From NCBI GenBank assembly GCA_029261035.1, contig JAJDCD010000025.1, positions 323,952 through 387,951 of the forward strand: DNA of 64,000 bases, read 5' to 3'. The notes under the pieces were generated by a model. The model did not search any database, was not told the origin of the DNA, and worked only from the letters and a program-made list of their open reading frames with translations. Shown here in pieces: positions 25,491 to 35,000 of this stretch (position 1 is the stretch's first letter; each line of letters begins with the position of its first letter). The translations under genes and the position numbers were made by a program. The DNA is from Candidatus Omnitrophota bacterium (GTDB lineage Bacteria; Omnitrophota; Omnitrophia; Omnitrophales; JACROU01).

Positions 25491-26347
25491 ACTTTTGCCT
25501 CCTCATGCGCTCTAAGCCTAAACGGAAGAGCAATCCCACTAATTAAAATAACCAACATGATCAACACCAGAGAACTTCCCCAAGCATTACTCAGAGCTTG
25601 TGGATGATAAGACTCCTGAACTAAATTAAAAATATGATAAGGCAAAGAAAGAATTGGACTTTCCTTTACTCCTGTAGGGATGGTCGCCCCAGAAAAAATG
25701 GTTGCTGTAAACATAATGGGAGCTGTTTCTCCCACAGCACGTGCCAAACCCAACAACACTCCTGATAAAAAACTGGAAAAACTCTGTGGCAAAATAATGG
25801 AAAATATAATCTGCGTCTTTCTCATCCCTAACGCCAAACCATTTTCGATATACTCTGAAGATATTCTGTTAATCCCTTCTGACAATGCAAGAGTTGTCGT
25901 TGGTAAAATCATCATTGCTAACAAGAATCCTCCAGTGAACCAAGACTTACCCCAACCTAAATATTTAACAAAAAAGAAGAATCCAAAAATCCCGAATAAA
26001 ACAGAAGGAATTCCATTTAAAATATAAAGAAATAATTCCATGGTTTTTTTAACAAATGCTTTTTGAATATAGATCGATTTAACAAGAGCAAAACCCATAG
26101 ACAAAGGAAACACAATAAACAAAGTCGTTATTGCTAAAATTAAAGTCCCTAGGATTTGGTAAAAAATTCCACCAGAAATTCCACCCTCCCGCATAGGTGA
26201 CAACAAAAATTCTAACGAAAGAGACTGAAAACCTTTTGATAGAAGTAATATAAATCCAAGAAAAAGTAAACTCACCGTAATAAAACCAGATAAGTAGACT
26301 AATAAGATAAATAACTGATTCTTCCAAATTCGAATTGAACTAACCAT
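25487..26347 (-). CDS. pstA: Phosphate ABC transporter permease PstA
   Basis: 286 residues, six hydrophobic segments, the second of the two permeases. Conserved LGMRKTQIIFSIILPQSFSS (EAA-type loop), then LGLARAVGETAPIMFTAT, the characteristic PstA tail-facing motif, and LNGIPSVLFGIFGFFFF. Starts inside the last bases of pstC, so co-translated. Together with PstC it forms the channel for phosphate. Confidence 0.93.
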   Translation of the reverse strand: MVSSIRIWKNQLFILLVYLSGFITVSLLFLGFILLLSKGFQSLSLEFLLSPMREGGISGGIFYQILGTLILAITTLFIVFPLSMGFALVKSIYIQKAFVKKTMELFLYILNGIPSVLFGIFGFFFFVKYLGWGKSWFTGGFLLAMMILPTTTLALSEGINRISSEYIENGLALGMRKTQIIFSIILPQSFSSFLSGVLLGLARAVGETAPIMFTATIFSGATIPTGVKESPILSLPYHIFNLVQESYHPQALSNAWGSSLVLIMLVILISGIALPFRLRAHEEAKV

Positions 26348-27284
26348 GTTGATATTTTCTCCCTAACCAATTCACGGCTTCCCCCATAGCAACAATAACC
26401 CCAACAAAAACAAATAGAATTAAGCCTAGACCAATCATTGCAGACCAATGTGTCGGTTCTCCATAAGCAATATAAAGCTCCGACCCACCTAATTTACTCG
26501 TAATGGTTTGCCCTGCCTCAAATAAAGGCTTTAAAGAGAAAAGAGAATCAGACAATCGATTATCAGCCCTTCCAATCACTAAATACACAGCTATCGTCTC
26601 CCCCAACGCACGCCCTAAACCCAGAAGAACCGCTGCAATAATACCGGGAATGGCTCTAGGCAATACTCCGTGAACAAAGGTTTCCAAACGAGTTAAACCC
26701 AAAGATAAAGCCACTTCACGGTGCTCTTTGCTAACACCTCTAAGAGCATCTTCAGACAGACTCATGACTGTCGGCAAAATCATAACTGCCAAAATAACAC
26801 TCGCAGTTAAAAGAGTGTCTCCACTTTCTGGAGAAAATGGAGCAAACCATTTAAAAATAAGTGGGCGCAAAAAAAGAACTCCCAACAAACCATATACAAC
26901 CGAAGGAATACCCGCTAGAAGTTCGATAAAACTCTTAACATAGACCCGAATAGAATTGGGCAAAAACTCTGAAGTTAAAATTGCAGAACCTAAAGCAAAA
27001 GGTAAGCTCAACACAATAGCTAAGAATGAAACCAGTATCGTTCCATAAATCATGGAAGCAGCGCCGTATTGGTTTATGCGATAAAACCAATCTGCATCTG
27101 TAATAAAACTTAGTTGTTCTTGAAAAAAAATAGGGGATCCTTGAATCAGTAAAAAAAGGGCCATCCCACAAAAAAACAATAGACTCACTAATGTAAAAAT
27201 TAACGAGAAAGCACCTGTAACACTAAATGGAAATGTGGGTTTGGATAAAATTGCTTTGGAGCTAACGAACACTAAGATACCCAT
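26340..27284 (-). CDS. pstC: Phosphate ABC transporter permease PstC
   Basis: 314 residues with about six transmembrane segments. PstC landmarks are FIELLAGIPSVVYGLLGVLF, LTASVILAVMILPTVMSLSE, EHREVALSLGLTRLETFV and LLGLGRALGETIAVYLVIG. The start overlaps the end of pstS by 23 bases, which argues for translational coupling. Partner of PstA; membrane-bound. Confidence 0.93.
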   Translation of the reverse strand: MGILVFVSSKAILSKPTFPFSVTGAFSLIFTLVSLLFFCGMALFLLIQGSPIFFQEQLSFITDADWFYRINQYGAASMIYGTILVSFLAIVLSLPFALGSAILTSEFLPNSIRVYVKSFIELLAGIPSVVYGLLGVLFLRPLIFKWFAPFSPESGDTLLTASVILAVMILPTVMSLSEDALRGVSKEHREVALSLGLTRLETFVHGVLPRAIPGIIAAVLLGLGRALGETIAVYLVIGRADNRLSDSLFSLKPLFEAGQTITSKLGGSELYIAYGEPTHWSAMIGLGLILFVFVGVIVAMGEAVNWLGRKYQHG

Positions 27285-28107
27285 ATTTCTTTACAAGCTC
27301 TTGCCCACGATCTGATAAAATAAAGTCGATAAATTCCTTTTGATAGCCTGTGGGTTTACCATTCGTAACTAAAAATAAAGAACGAGACAAAGGGTACTCT
27401 CCGCTCATAATGGTTTCCTTCGTAGGCATAACACTCTCGCCTGTAGGAAGCTGAATGCCAATAGCTTTTATTCTTTCAGAATTTTCTGCCCAAGCATAAG
27501 ACAGTTGGGTAATAGCACTATTATGAAATGCCACTTTATTTTTGGCTTCTTCATTAGCTCCAACTTCAGGGTGGGCAACTAATGGAGAATTTTTGTAGCT
27601 CCCATACGCCCAATTCGAGAAAACTTCCCACGTCCCTCTCCCAGGCTCTTTATTGTAAAAAACAACCTTGGAATCTTGTCCTCCCAATTCTTTCCAATTA
27701 AGGATTTTTCTCTCATACAATTGTTGAATCTGTTTTTTTGACAAAAACTGGATACCCGAATCCCATACGGGTTGAGAGACAACTAAAGCAAGACCATCAA
27801 TCCCTATCTTAAAAGATTCGAAATTAGCTGAAGCATATTTATTGCGATCGGCCTCGGAAATAGGTTTAGAAATCATACCTATATCAACAAAACCTTCTCC
27901 TACAGCTGAAATCCCTCCAGAAGACCCCCCTTGGGTATCTACATAAATAGTCCATCCACGCTCTGCCCTTAAAATCTCAGCCGCTTCCGAAATAACAGGG
28001 TTCACCGTGGTAGAACCTTGTATTTTAATTTTAACCTCACCTTCTTTAGCATTCAGAATCGAGGGTAATAGCAAAATAGCTAAAACAATCCAACCTATTT
28101 TCTTCAT
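27262..28107 (-). CDS. pstS: Periplasmic phosphate-binding protein PstS
   Basis: Solute-binding protein delivering phosphate to PstCA. Signal peptide about residues 1-20 (MKKIGWIVLAILLLPSILNA), then the phosphate-site regions KIQGSTTVNPVISEAAEIL, TQGGSSGGISAVGEGFVDIG, YNKEPGRGTWEVF. ATG at 28107 with GGAGG before it; an upstream in-frame start has no site. About 280 residues, at the short end of the family. First gene of the transporter run; the ArsR-family gene is 57 bases upstream. Confidence 0.92.
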   Translation of the reverse strand: MKKIGWIVLAILLLPSILNAKEGEVKIKIQGSTTVNPVISEAAEILRAERGWTIYVDTQGGSSGGISAVGEGFVDIGMISKPISEADRNKYASANFESFKIGIDGLALVVSQPVWDSGIQFLSKKQIQQLYERKILNWKELGGQDSKVVFYNKEPGRGTWEVFSNWAYGSYKNSPLVAHPEVGANEEAKNKVAFHNSAITQLSYAWAENSERIKAIGIQLPTGESVMPTKETIMSGEYPLSRSLFLVTNGKPTGYQKEFIDFILSDRGQELVKKYGYLSVR

Positions 28108-28163
28108 ATCTCCTCCAAGAATCAAAGAATCAAAATTCTTTGATGGATTTTAAACAAAAAAAA

Positions 28164-28472
28164 TCAATCCTTAAATTTCACTTCACAACAACCTAGCTGC
28201 AATGTCTGTTGCTGACTCTCATTCAAACTACTTTTAACCTGAGGGCAAAGCTGATAAAAAATCTTATGGCCTTCTCTTACAGAAGAAATTAAGCCAGCTG
28301 TTTTTAAAATTTTTAAGTGATGAGAGACATGCGATTGAGTTAAGTTTAGTTCAGACATTAAATCTGTTACACATTTTTCATCTTTAAATAAGGAATGCAA
28401 AATATCTAATCGGATTCGATCAGCTAAAGCTTTGAATAACTCAGCACTATCTTTATTTTTCAAATCTGCCAT
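28164..28472 (-). CDS. ArsR/SmtB-family repressor upstream of pstSCAB
   Basis: 102-residue winged helix-turn-helix metalloregulator. ELFKALADRIRLDILHSLF, then LNLTQSHVSHHLKILKTAGL and SVREGHKIFYQL are the standard fold. Candidate metal or arsenic thiols are the Cys in DEKCVTDLM, one in QLCPQV and a Cys pair near the C-terminus (LGCCEV). Placed directly before the pst genes and in the same direction, it may link phosphate uptake to arsenate exposure, as seen in some arsenic-resistance loci, but no arsenic transport genes are in the window. Confidence 0.88.
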   Translation of the reverse strand: MADLKNKDSAELFKALADRIRLDILHSLFKDEKCVTDLMSELNLTQSHVSHHLKILKTAGLISSVREGHKIFYQLCPQVKSSLNESQQQTLQLGCCEVKFKD

Positions 28473-28562
28473 TCAACTTGTCCTTTTCGATTTTTAAAAA
28501 ATCTATTAAAAGATAAGTTCTGAGTATAGCGAGCTCATTTTTGTTGTCAAGCATCTCAAGTC

Positions 28563-28593
28563 AAAAAAAAAGGGATGTCACTATAGACACCCC
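28563..28593 (-). terminator. Rho-independent terminator of the fasciclin gene
   Basis: Reading leftward: GGGGTGTC-TATAGT-GACATCCC (eight pairs, one G-T), then nine T. It lies 23 bases past the fasciclin stop. Confidence 0.9.
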
Positions 28594-28615
28594 TTTAAGT
28601 TAATCAGTTAAATGC

Positions 28616-29113
28616 TTAGCCTTTTGCTGGAACAATCACGTTATCGATAACATGAATAATACCATTCGATGTCACGATATCTGTTTTAACAACCTTTGCT
28701 CCATCAACCATAACACCTGCATCTGTCACATTAATTTCAATAGCAGAGCCTTGTAAAGTTTTAGCTGAGCTAAGACCCACAACTTGTTCTGCTTTTACAC
28801 TACCTGAAACCACATGATAAAGCAAAATTTGCTTAAGCTGCTCTGGTTGAGCAATTAGAGATTCTAAAGTTCCCTTTGGCAATTTTGCAAAAGCTTCATC
28901 TGTAGGCGCAAATACAGTAAAAGGACCTTCTCCCTGTAATGCGTCAACCAAACCTGCTACTTGAAGTGCTTTAGCAAGGGTATTAAATTGACCTGCTTCA
29001 ACAGCAGTTTCTACGATATTTTTCTTTTCCATTCCAGCTTCAACTTCATCTGCAGGAACTGCAACAGCTCCACAAAGAAGCGCAAGCATTAAAGTCATCA
29101 TCTTAATTTTCAT
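28616..29113 (-). CDS. Exported fasciclin-domain protein
   Basis: 165 residues: signal peptide to about residue 20-22 (VAVPAD), then one FAS1 domain from FNTLAKALQVAGLVDALQGE through GPFTVFAPTDEAFAKLPKGT, LLYHVVSGSVKAEQVV, to NGIIHVIDNVIVPAKG, with the family's conserved FTVFAPTDEAF and HVID motifs. FAS1 domains mediate adhesion or ligand binding at the cell surface. Single-gene unit with its own terminator. Confidence 0.93.
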   Translation of the reverse strand: MKIKMMTLMLALLCGAVAVPADEVEAGMEKKNIVETAVEAGQFNTLAKALQVAGLVDALQGEGPFTVFAPTDEAFAKLPKGTLESLIAQPEQLKQILLYHVVSGSVKAEQVVGLSSAKTLQGSAIEINVTDAGVMVDGAKVVKTDIVTSNGIIHVIDNVIVPAKG

Positions 29114-29205
29114 TGATACTTCCTCCTATTAATTTGCAGCTCTTTTGGCTGCTTTACCCTTTTCTACGCCACCTAACACCATCCGGATTGCCCCTCGCTT
29201 CCTCC

Positions 29206-29228
29206 CTAAGGGGCAAGGCGCCCCTTAG
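29206..29228. other. Perfect short hairpin upstream of the metallopeptidase gene
   Basis: CTAAGGGGC-aaggc-GCCCCTTAG, nine pairs with a five-base loop. It lies about 20-30 bases upstream of the metallopeptidase start and has no T-run; it may be part of that gene's 5' leader. Confidence 0.5.
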
Positions 29229-29248
29229 TAGGCTCTTAATATGTTAAA

Positions 29249-30274
29249 ATGGGTTCTATGGATACAAAACCTTGGTACCGTCTTAAAGAAGATGAACTCA
29301 TTCATAAGAGAATTACAGAGTTTAAGCTAGAGATCCAGGGGACTCCAGTTGAAAGCTATATCACCCAGTTATATAGTGAATTAGAAGCTCAAGGGCTCTC
29401 ATTCAAGCCTCCCTGTTTCCTTGCAGATGAGTGGTTTTGCCCTGTAGGAGTTCCTGCTATTGGCATCCCTTTTTACCTAGCTCATTCTCGTCTAAAAAAG
29501 ATAGAAAACAACTATATGCTTGAAGTCGAAGGCGGCACAAAAACAGAGTTCATGAAACTCATTCGTCACGAAGCCGGCCACGCCTACTCTTATGCCTATA
29601 ATTTATACAAAAAGTGGAAATGGAGACGCCTCTTCGGCTCTGCATCGCAAGAGTATTTAGACACCTACCGACCTCGACCCTACAGTAAATCTTTTGTTCT
29701 TCATCTAGATAATTGGTATGCACAAAGTCATCCTGATGAAGACTTCGCTGAAACTTTTGCTGTTTGGTTAACACCTAAAATGAAATGGAAAACAAAATAT
29801 CGAGGGTGGAAAGCTTTAGAAAAACTAGAATACGTTGATGAGTTAATGAATTCCATAAAAGGAAAAGATCTGAAAAGAAAGCCCGAAGAAAATCTTGTTT
29901 CACATTCAGGATTAAACATCAAACTTAAAACTTACTACAAAAGAAAAACAAAAGAATACGAACAAGACTCCCCTGATTTTTTCGACAAAGACCTTAAACG
30001 ACTCTTCACTGATCTTTTAGAAGAAAAATCTAATTTAAAAGCTTCCCATTATTTAAAAAAATATCGGCGTAAAATAACCCCCTCCGTTTCTTTTTGGACT
30101 AAAGAAAAAAAGTATATTATCCAACAACTTATGGATAACCTTATTGCTCGCACAGATCAATTAAATCTTTATATACGTAAAGATATGGCCGATATTGATA
30201 TAAATATTACCTCTTATATCACAACACTTGTAACGACGTATTTATTTACAGGAAAGTTCAAAAGGTCAAAATGA
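29249..30274 (+). CDS. Putative zinc metallopeptidase
   Basis: 341 residues, cytoplasmic by sequence. KLIRHEAGHAYSYAY is a zincin HExxH-type site (HEAGH), with a likely third ligand in HPDEDFAETFAVWL, the glutamate-zincin arrangement. Resembles the 'putative zinc-binding metallopeptidase' families; substrate unknown. No good Shine-Dalgarno before ATG 29249 or before the internal ATG 29258. Its stop overlaps the start of the ATP-grasp gene (ATGA), so the two act together. The C-terminal 140 residues are charged and helical. A peptide ligase plus peptidase pair suggests making and cutting, or maturation, of a small peptide. Confidence 0.7.
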   Translation: MGSMDTKPWYRLKEDELIHKRITEFKLEIQGTPVESYITQLYSELEAQGLSFKPPCFLADEWFCPVGVPAIGIPFYLAHSRLKKIENNYMLEVEGGTKTEFMKLIRHEAGHAYSYAYNLYKKWKWRRLFGSASQEYLDTYRPRPYSKSFVLHLDNWYAQSHPDEDFAETFAVWLTPKMKWKTKYRGWKALEKLEYVDELMNSIKGKDLKRKPEENLVSHSGLNIKLKTYYKRKTKEYEQDSPDFFDKDLKRLFTDLLEEKSNLKASHYLKKYRRKITPSVSFWTKEKKYIIQQLMDNLIARTDQLNLYIRKDMADIDINITSYITTLVTTYLFTGKFKRSK

Positions 30275-31290
30275 GTGGAAACGAAAAAATCTTAGTCGTC
30301 TTTGACACATCAAATCCCACTACCCTTGATCAAGATTTCTCTGAAAATCTCAAAGATCCAGGATGGGAAACAGAAAAGAATGTTTGCAAAGCCTTAAAAA
30401 CATTAGGTCATCCGTTTGAACTTCTAGGGGTTTACAATGAAACAAAAATTATTGCAGAAAAAATAAAACAATTTGAACCTACAATGATTTTAAATCTAGT
30501 GGAACGCTTTAATGACACCGCTTCTCTAGACAGAGATATCGCTTCTTATTTTAAATTACAAGGCATTCCCTACACCGGTTGTGGTGCTACCGGTTTAACG
30601 CTATGCAAGAATAAAGGGCTCTCAAAAAAAATCTTAAGCTACCATCGAATTCGAGTCCCTGAATTTCTAATTATTCCAAAAAAAACTAAAATCTACCGCC
30701 CAAAAAAACTACGCTTTCCTATTTTAATTAAACCCTTACAAGAAGAGGCTTCGTACGGAATTTCTCAAAACTCCTTTGTTGAAAATGATCAAGATTTTAA
30801 TGAGCGTATTCAATTTATTCATGAAAAAATGAATCAAGATGCCATAGCCGAAGAATACATACACGGCAGAGAAATCTATGTGAGTATTTTAGGAAACAAA
30901 CGCCTCGATGTCCTTCCTTTCCGAGAACTCACATTCACACGAGTGCCAGACGACGAGCCTAAAATCGCAACCTATAAAGCAAAATGGGATGAGAAATATA
31001 GAAAAAAATGGGGGATTCGTAATCGGTTTGCTAAAAATATTTCAGATTCTTTAACAGAGAAAATTAATGCCACCTGTAAGAAAATCTATCATTTACTTGC
31101 CATTCGCGGTTATGCGAGATTAGACATGCGCCTAACAGAAAACAACGAACTTGTCTTCATTGAAGCGAATCCTAATCCTATTTTAGCTGAAGAGGAAGAT
31201 TTCTCTGAATCCGCAAAAAAAGCAGGCATTCCCTACCCAGACCTAATCAAACGCATTCTAAATTTAAGCCGTTATGAGGAAGTAGAATAA
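30271..31290 (+). CDS. D-Ala-D-Ala-ligase-like ATP-grasp enzyme
   Basis: 339 residues. ATP-grasp fold: an N-terminal Rossmann-like part with MILNLVERFND and GIPYTGCGATGLTLCKNKGL, ATP-site LRFPILIKPLQEEASYGIS, acid-rich loop EEYIHGREIYV, and the Mg site RLDMRLTENNELVFIEANPN. It resembles D-alanine--D-alanine ligases and related peptide ligases, but it is not the ordinary Ddl of this cell as far as can be seen, since no cell-wall genes are next to it. Translationally coupled to the metallopeptidase and followed by a terminator-like stem. Confidence 0.82.
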   Translation: MSGNEKILVVFDTSNPTTLDQDFSENLKDPGWETEKNVCKALKTLGHPFELLGVYNETKIIAEKIKQFEPTMILNLVERFNDTASLDRDIASYFKLQGIPYTGCGATGLTLCKNKGLSKKILSYHRIRVPEFLIIPKKTKIYRPKKLRFPILIKPLQEEASYGISQNSFVENDQDFNERIQFIHEKMNQDAIAEEYIHGREIYVSILGNKRLDVLPFRELTFTRVPDDEPKIATYKAKWDEKYRKKWGIRNRFAKNISDSLTEKINATCKKIYHLLAIRGYARLDMRLTENNELVFIEANPNPILAEEEDFSESAKKAGIPYPDLIKRILNLSRYEEVE

Positions 31291-31291
31291 C

Positions 31292-31333
31292 AAAAAAAGG
31301 TGTTAGCGACTGAAGTGACAGTCCCCTTTTTTT
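31292..31333 (+). terminator. Terminator after the ATP-grasp gene
   Basis: AAAAAAAGG (31292-31300) pairs with CCTTTTTTT (31325-31333), with an inner GACTG-aagtga-CAGTC stem. The T-run suits termination rightward. The A-run on the other arm would allow leftward use, but only rightward genes end here. It includes GTGACAGTCCC, a near match to the REP core. Confidence 0.6.
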
Positions 31334-31378
31334 GTTGTACAATACGCCTCTTCTATGCGTATTTTGAGAGTTCTTTGA

Positions 31379-31455
31379 GGGTCCGTAGCTCAGCTGGTTA
31401 GAGCAGTCGACTCATAATCGATTGGTCGCAGGTTCAAGTCCTGCCGGACCCACCA
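31379..31455 (+). tRNA. tRNA with CAU anticodon, probably tRNA-Ile2 (lysidine type)
   Basis: A full cloverleaf of 77 bases with encoded CCA: acceptor GGGTCCG/CGGACCC, D-arm GCTC..GAGC, anticodon stem GTCGA/TCGAT around loop CTCATAA, T-arm GCAGG/CCTGC. Anticodon CAU could be Met or Ile2; AGTCGACTCATAATCGATTG and the GGTCGC extra loop resemble tRNA-Ile2 (CAU, needing TilS lysidine) more than elongator Met. A possible promoter (TTGTTG 31332, TATGCG 31354) lies ahead, overlapping the preceding terminator. Confidence 0.9.
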
Positions 31456-31462
31456 GACTACG

Positions 31463-31490
31463 CTAAAGGGCTAACGTGCCTTTAGTTTCT
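31463..31490 (+). terminator. Possible terminator of the tRNA gene
   Basis: CTAAAGG-(nine bases)-CCTTTAG, a seven-pair stem followed by TTTC. It overlaps the last codons of the leftward membrane-protein gene. Weak T-run, so moderate support only. Confidence 0.45.
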
Positions 31491-32034
31491 TCAAGACCCA
31501 AGATCCATACAAATACAACACAATAACTAAATCTAAGACAATCTCACAAAAAGCAAACTCCATCCCATAATGTTTCGAGTCCCAATAGCTAATTGGGCTC
31601 GAAAATCGAAAATTCCAATCGAATGGAAATAACAATAAAGGACCATCATCATGATGCGTCACCACATCCACCATACTATGGATAAGGCAAGCAAGTAGAA
31701 ACCATGCCCATCCTGAAGCAACAAAACCCTTTTTCCCTTTTCGAAACAAAATCCAAAGAAGCCCTGAGACTAATAGGATGGGTGCATGTAGCAGATTATG
31801 TAAAAAAATCCAAATTGGATGATTGAAATAAAGAGTCCCCCAAATATGCTCACTGGCCTTTTGAATATCCCACCCTAAAAAAAATAAAAAATAAACATAC
31901 GCTCCTATAGCCAAAAAATACAAAGGAATATCTGGCATGATAGAGCCCCATAAGAAGGGTTGTGTCCTAATTGGTTTTTTATTAAAGATTTTCCGGAGAG
32001 CTGCTGTCATTAAAAAGTGGGATGGCGTATTCAT
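31471..32034 (-). CDS. YdjM-like membrane-bound hydrolase family protein
   Basis: 187 residues, about four to five hydrophobic segments. His/Asp motifs fit the PF04307-type (YdjM) family: MNTPSHFLMTAALRK, LHNLLHAPILL, LIHSMVDVVTHHDDGPLLL and FPFDWNFRFSSPISYWD. The His and Asp residues could form a metal site at the membrane face. Function of the family is unsettled. No ribosome site is evident at 32034. It follows the 1400-residue secreted protein by 44 bases. Confidence 0.75.
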   Translation of the reverse strand: MNTPSHFLMTAALRKIFNKKPIRTQPFLWGSIMPDIPLYFLAIGAYVYFLFFLGWDIQKASEHIWGTLYFNHPIWIFLHNLLHAPILLVSGLLWILFRKGKKGFVASGWAWFLLACLIHSMVDVVTHHDDGPLLLFPFDWNFRFSSPISYWDSKHYGMEFAFCEIVLDLVIVLYLYGSWVLKKLKAR

Positions 32035-32078
32035 ATACGACTAATTTATAACGAACTTCTAGAAAAAACAATGAATCA

Positions 32079-35000
32079 TTATTCTCTAGCTACGGGTGCT
32101 TCCATAACTTCGAGAATTCTACCTCTCATGTTTCCCATAAGAATTTTTTTGAATAAATCTCTATCAATATTTCCATCAATGATAATGGATGCTGAATGAG
32201 TGCGAACCAATCTCATGATCAAAGAACTCATTTCACGAAGAGAGAGAGCTCCATACCCACCCTCATAAGTAATTCCTTCTAAATGGGACTTTTCAACTCC
32301 AGGCAAGTTTATATATTGAGCCCCACCTTCAATGCCAAAAAGTAAACCCGCAGATTGATACGCTTCATTAAGAGCAGACATCAATCCCTTTCCACGATCA
32401 TAACTTAAATCAACGTCCACTTCTTCCCCACCATCTGTTTTAATACGAACGGTTCTACCTCGAATAAGGTTATCTAGCCCCCTCTCTATTTCTGCCTGTC
32501 TGGCCGTAAGGGGTTGATAGCCTATTCCACGCTGTGCTATTGGTTCTTCTAAAAGAAACGCTCTTAAAGGCATTCCTTTAGGGGTATCTCGAGCAATAAT
32601 TTCTTGCTCAACATGAGATAAGTTTTCTTTTGCAATTCTAAGCTCTTCATTGAGTTTTACTAAACTTGTTCTTAAATTTAATCTAACAGCATCAACTCTA
32701 TTATAATGATTTTCTTTCATCACTTTGTCTGGGTCTAAATAAAGTCTATTTCCTATCTTCAAAATGCGCTCTGCTTCATTCTCAGCCTCTTGAATCGCTG
32801 TTTCAATTCGCTCAACTTCTGCTTCTGCCTTTTCTTTTTTATCATCTAAAGGATCTCGAGTTAGTTTTCTTTTAAATGCTTCTCTATCAATTTCTCCCTC
32901 AACAATAAAGTCAGCTCCATGTTGCCTGACAAATCTAATAACAAGCTCCCGTATGTGCCTTAAAGATAATACCTCAACCCTTTCCACACTATCATCTTGA
33001 TATCCATCAAAAGCTTCTCTAAACCCAGCCATATCACGGTAACGCTCAATTCCCCTTACCTCTTCCAAAGCAGACAAAAGTCCCTTCTCACTATCATTTC
33101 CTAGAAGAACCTCTACGCCCTCTCCATCATCGGTAATAACACGTACTTTTCTATCATCAAGTAATTCACTCAAACCCTTTTCTATTTCAACTTGTCGATC
33201 GCTATATGCTGGGACCTCTAATCCAGCAATAGGAACGATAGGTTCCTCAATAATAGCTTTAATCGGCCGACCCGTATCTCTTTCAGTTATTTCCCTTCCT
33301 ATTCGTCTCAAATCTCCTTTTGCCATCCTTAACTCTTCTGTAAGCCGCATGAGACCTTCTCTTAAGGAAGCTCTTACAGACATAATTCGTTTATAATGAT
33401 TGTCCTTCATAACCCTATCCGGGTCTGAATAAAGACGCCTTCCAATATTCAACAACCTTTCAGCTTCATTCTCAACATCTTGAATCTCTGATTTAATTCT
33501 TTCTATTTCGGCTTCTGCCACCTCTTTCTTTTCCATCAATGGATCCACTTCTGGGGTGACTGACTCTAATACCTCGATAGGCATAGCCTCAATTTCTCTT
33601 GGGCGTAAAGAGGCTATCAGATTGGCTGCAGATTCTTGATTTTCACTTTTAGTAACATCAAGACCTACGATACCTTTATCCGTTATCTTTTTCATCACCT
33701 CTACATAGACTTTATTTCCATCCACTTCATATTCTCTTGTCGATCGGTATATGGAGGAATTAGTTTCCCTATCCATCACAATGGCATCATTATGGTAAGC
33801 TCCTGTTTGTGTTACTTCTCGATTCCCCACTAAACTCTGCACCTTTTCTAATATGAGTTTTTCAGCATCTTCAATAGCTCCAATGACGGGCAGCTCCCTA
33901 ACAATAGGCTCCAAAATAATAGGAACTTCAACAACTCGAGGCACTTCAATAACTGGAGCAACAGCGTATTCTCTTGGACGCAAAGAAGCTATAAGGCGTG
34001 CTGCCATTTCTTGATTCTCACTTTTAGTAACATCAAGACCAACAATTCCAGCAGCTGTTCTTTTTTCTTTAATATCCAAATAAACCTTTTCGCCATTCAC
34101 TTCATATTCTCTAATAGAGTCATAAATTGAGGCTCCTGACTGTCGATCTGTCATAATAGCGTCATTATAATAAGCTCCCGTTTGCTCAACATTTCTGCTT
34201 TGAAGTAAGGCTTGAACCTTTTCTAATATAAGTCTTTCGGAATCTTCAACAGACCCAATCACGGGTAGCTGAATCAATACAGGCAATTCTATAAGAACAG
34301 GTTCTTCAACAAGAGGGGGTGCTACTTCTATTGGAGCTTCTTGTACTACAATAGCTCTTTCAATCAATGTATTCGTATCAGGATCAATTTCAATAAAACC
34401 TGAACTCGCTATTTGTCTTAACCCGGATCGAGGCTCATTAGAGCTTAATTCAGTAACCATATTAGCTCGCAATAAGATGGATGGAAAATTTTGATCCCTA
34501 ATCAATTGATTAAAATCATCCAAAACAGCATTCGCCTGTCTATTCACACTCGTTGTGAAATTAGCGTTCTGCAAAGGATAATCTCTTCTCTCATGATATA
34601 TTTCCCCATTCCCAAAAGTATAAATATCAAAAGATTCTATTCCTACATTTCCAGGACTATGAAAATTTCTAATCTCCAGCTTTTTAGCTTCTCCATTTGT
34701 CGTGTCATATTCAACCTTAAAAGCACGACTCATTGCGTTCGAAGCAAAACTATAATCTGTCCCTTCAAAAGCAATCAAAGTTCCATTAATATACGTCTTC
34801 GTTAACGACTGACTCAACCCTCCACCCGCCGCATAAGACATAGATGAAATTGTAGAAGAAAATACATTTCCATCGCTATCATAATTCTCAACCGATGTAA
34901 AAATAGGTTTACCATCTAAATTATCTAAACGCATCTGTCTATTTTGTATTGTTCCGTTATTCATTCTAACAAAAAGAGATTGGCGAGACCCGTCTGGCAA

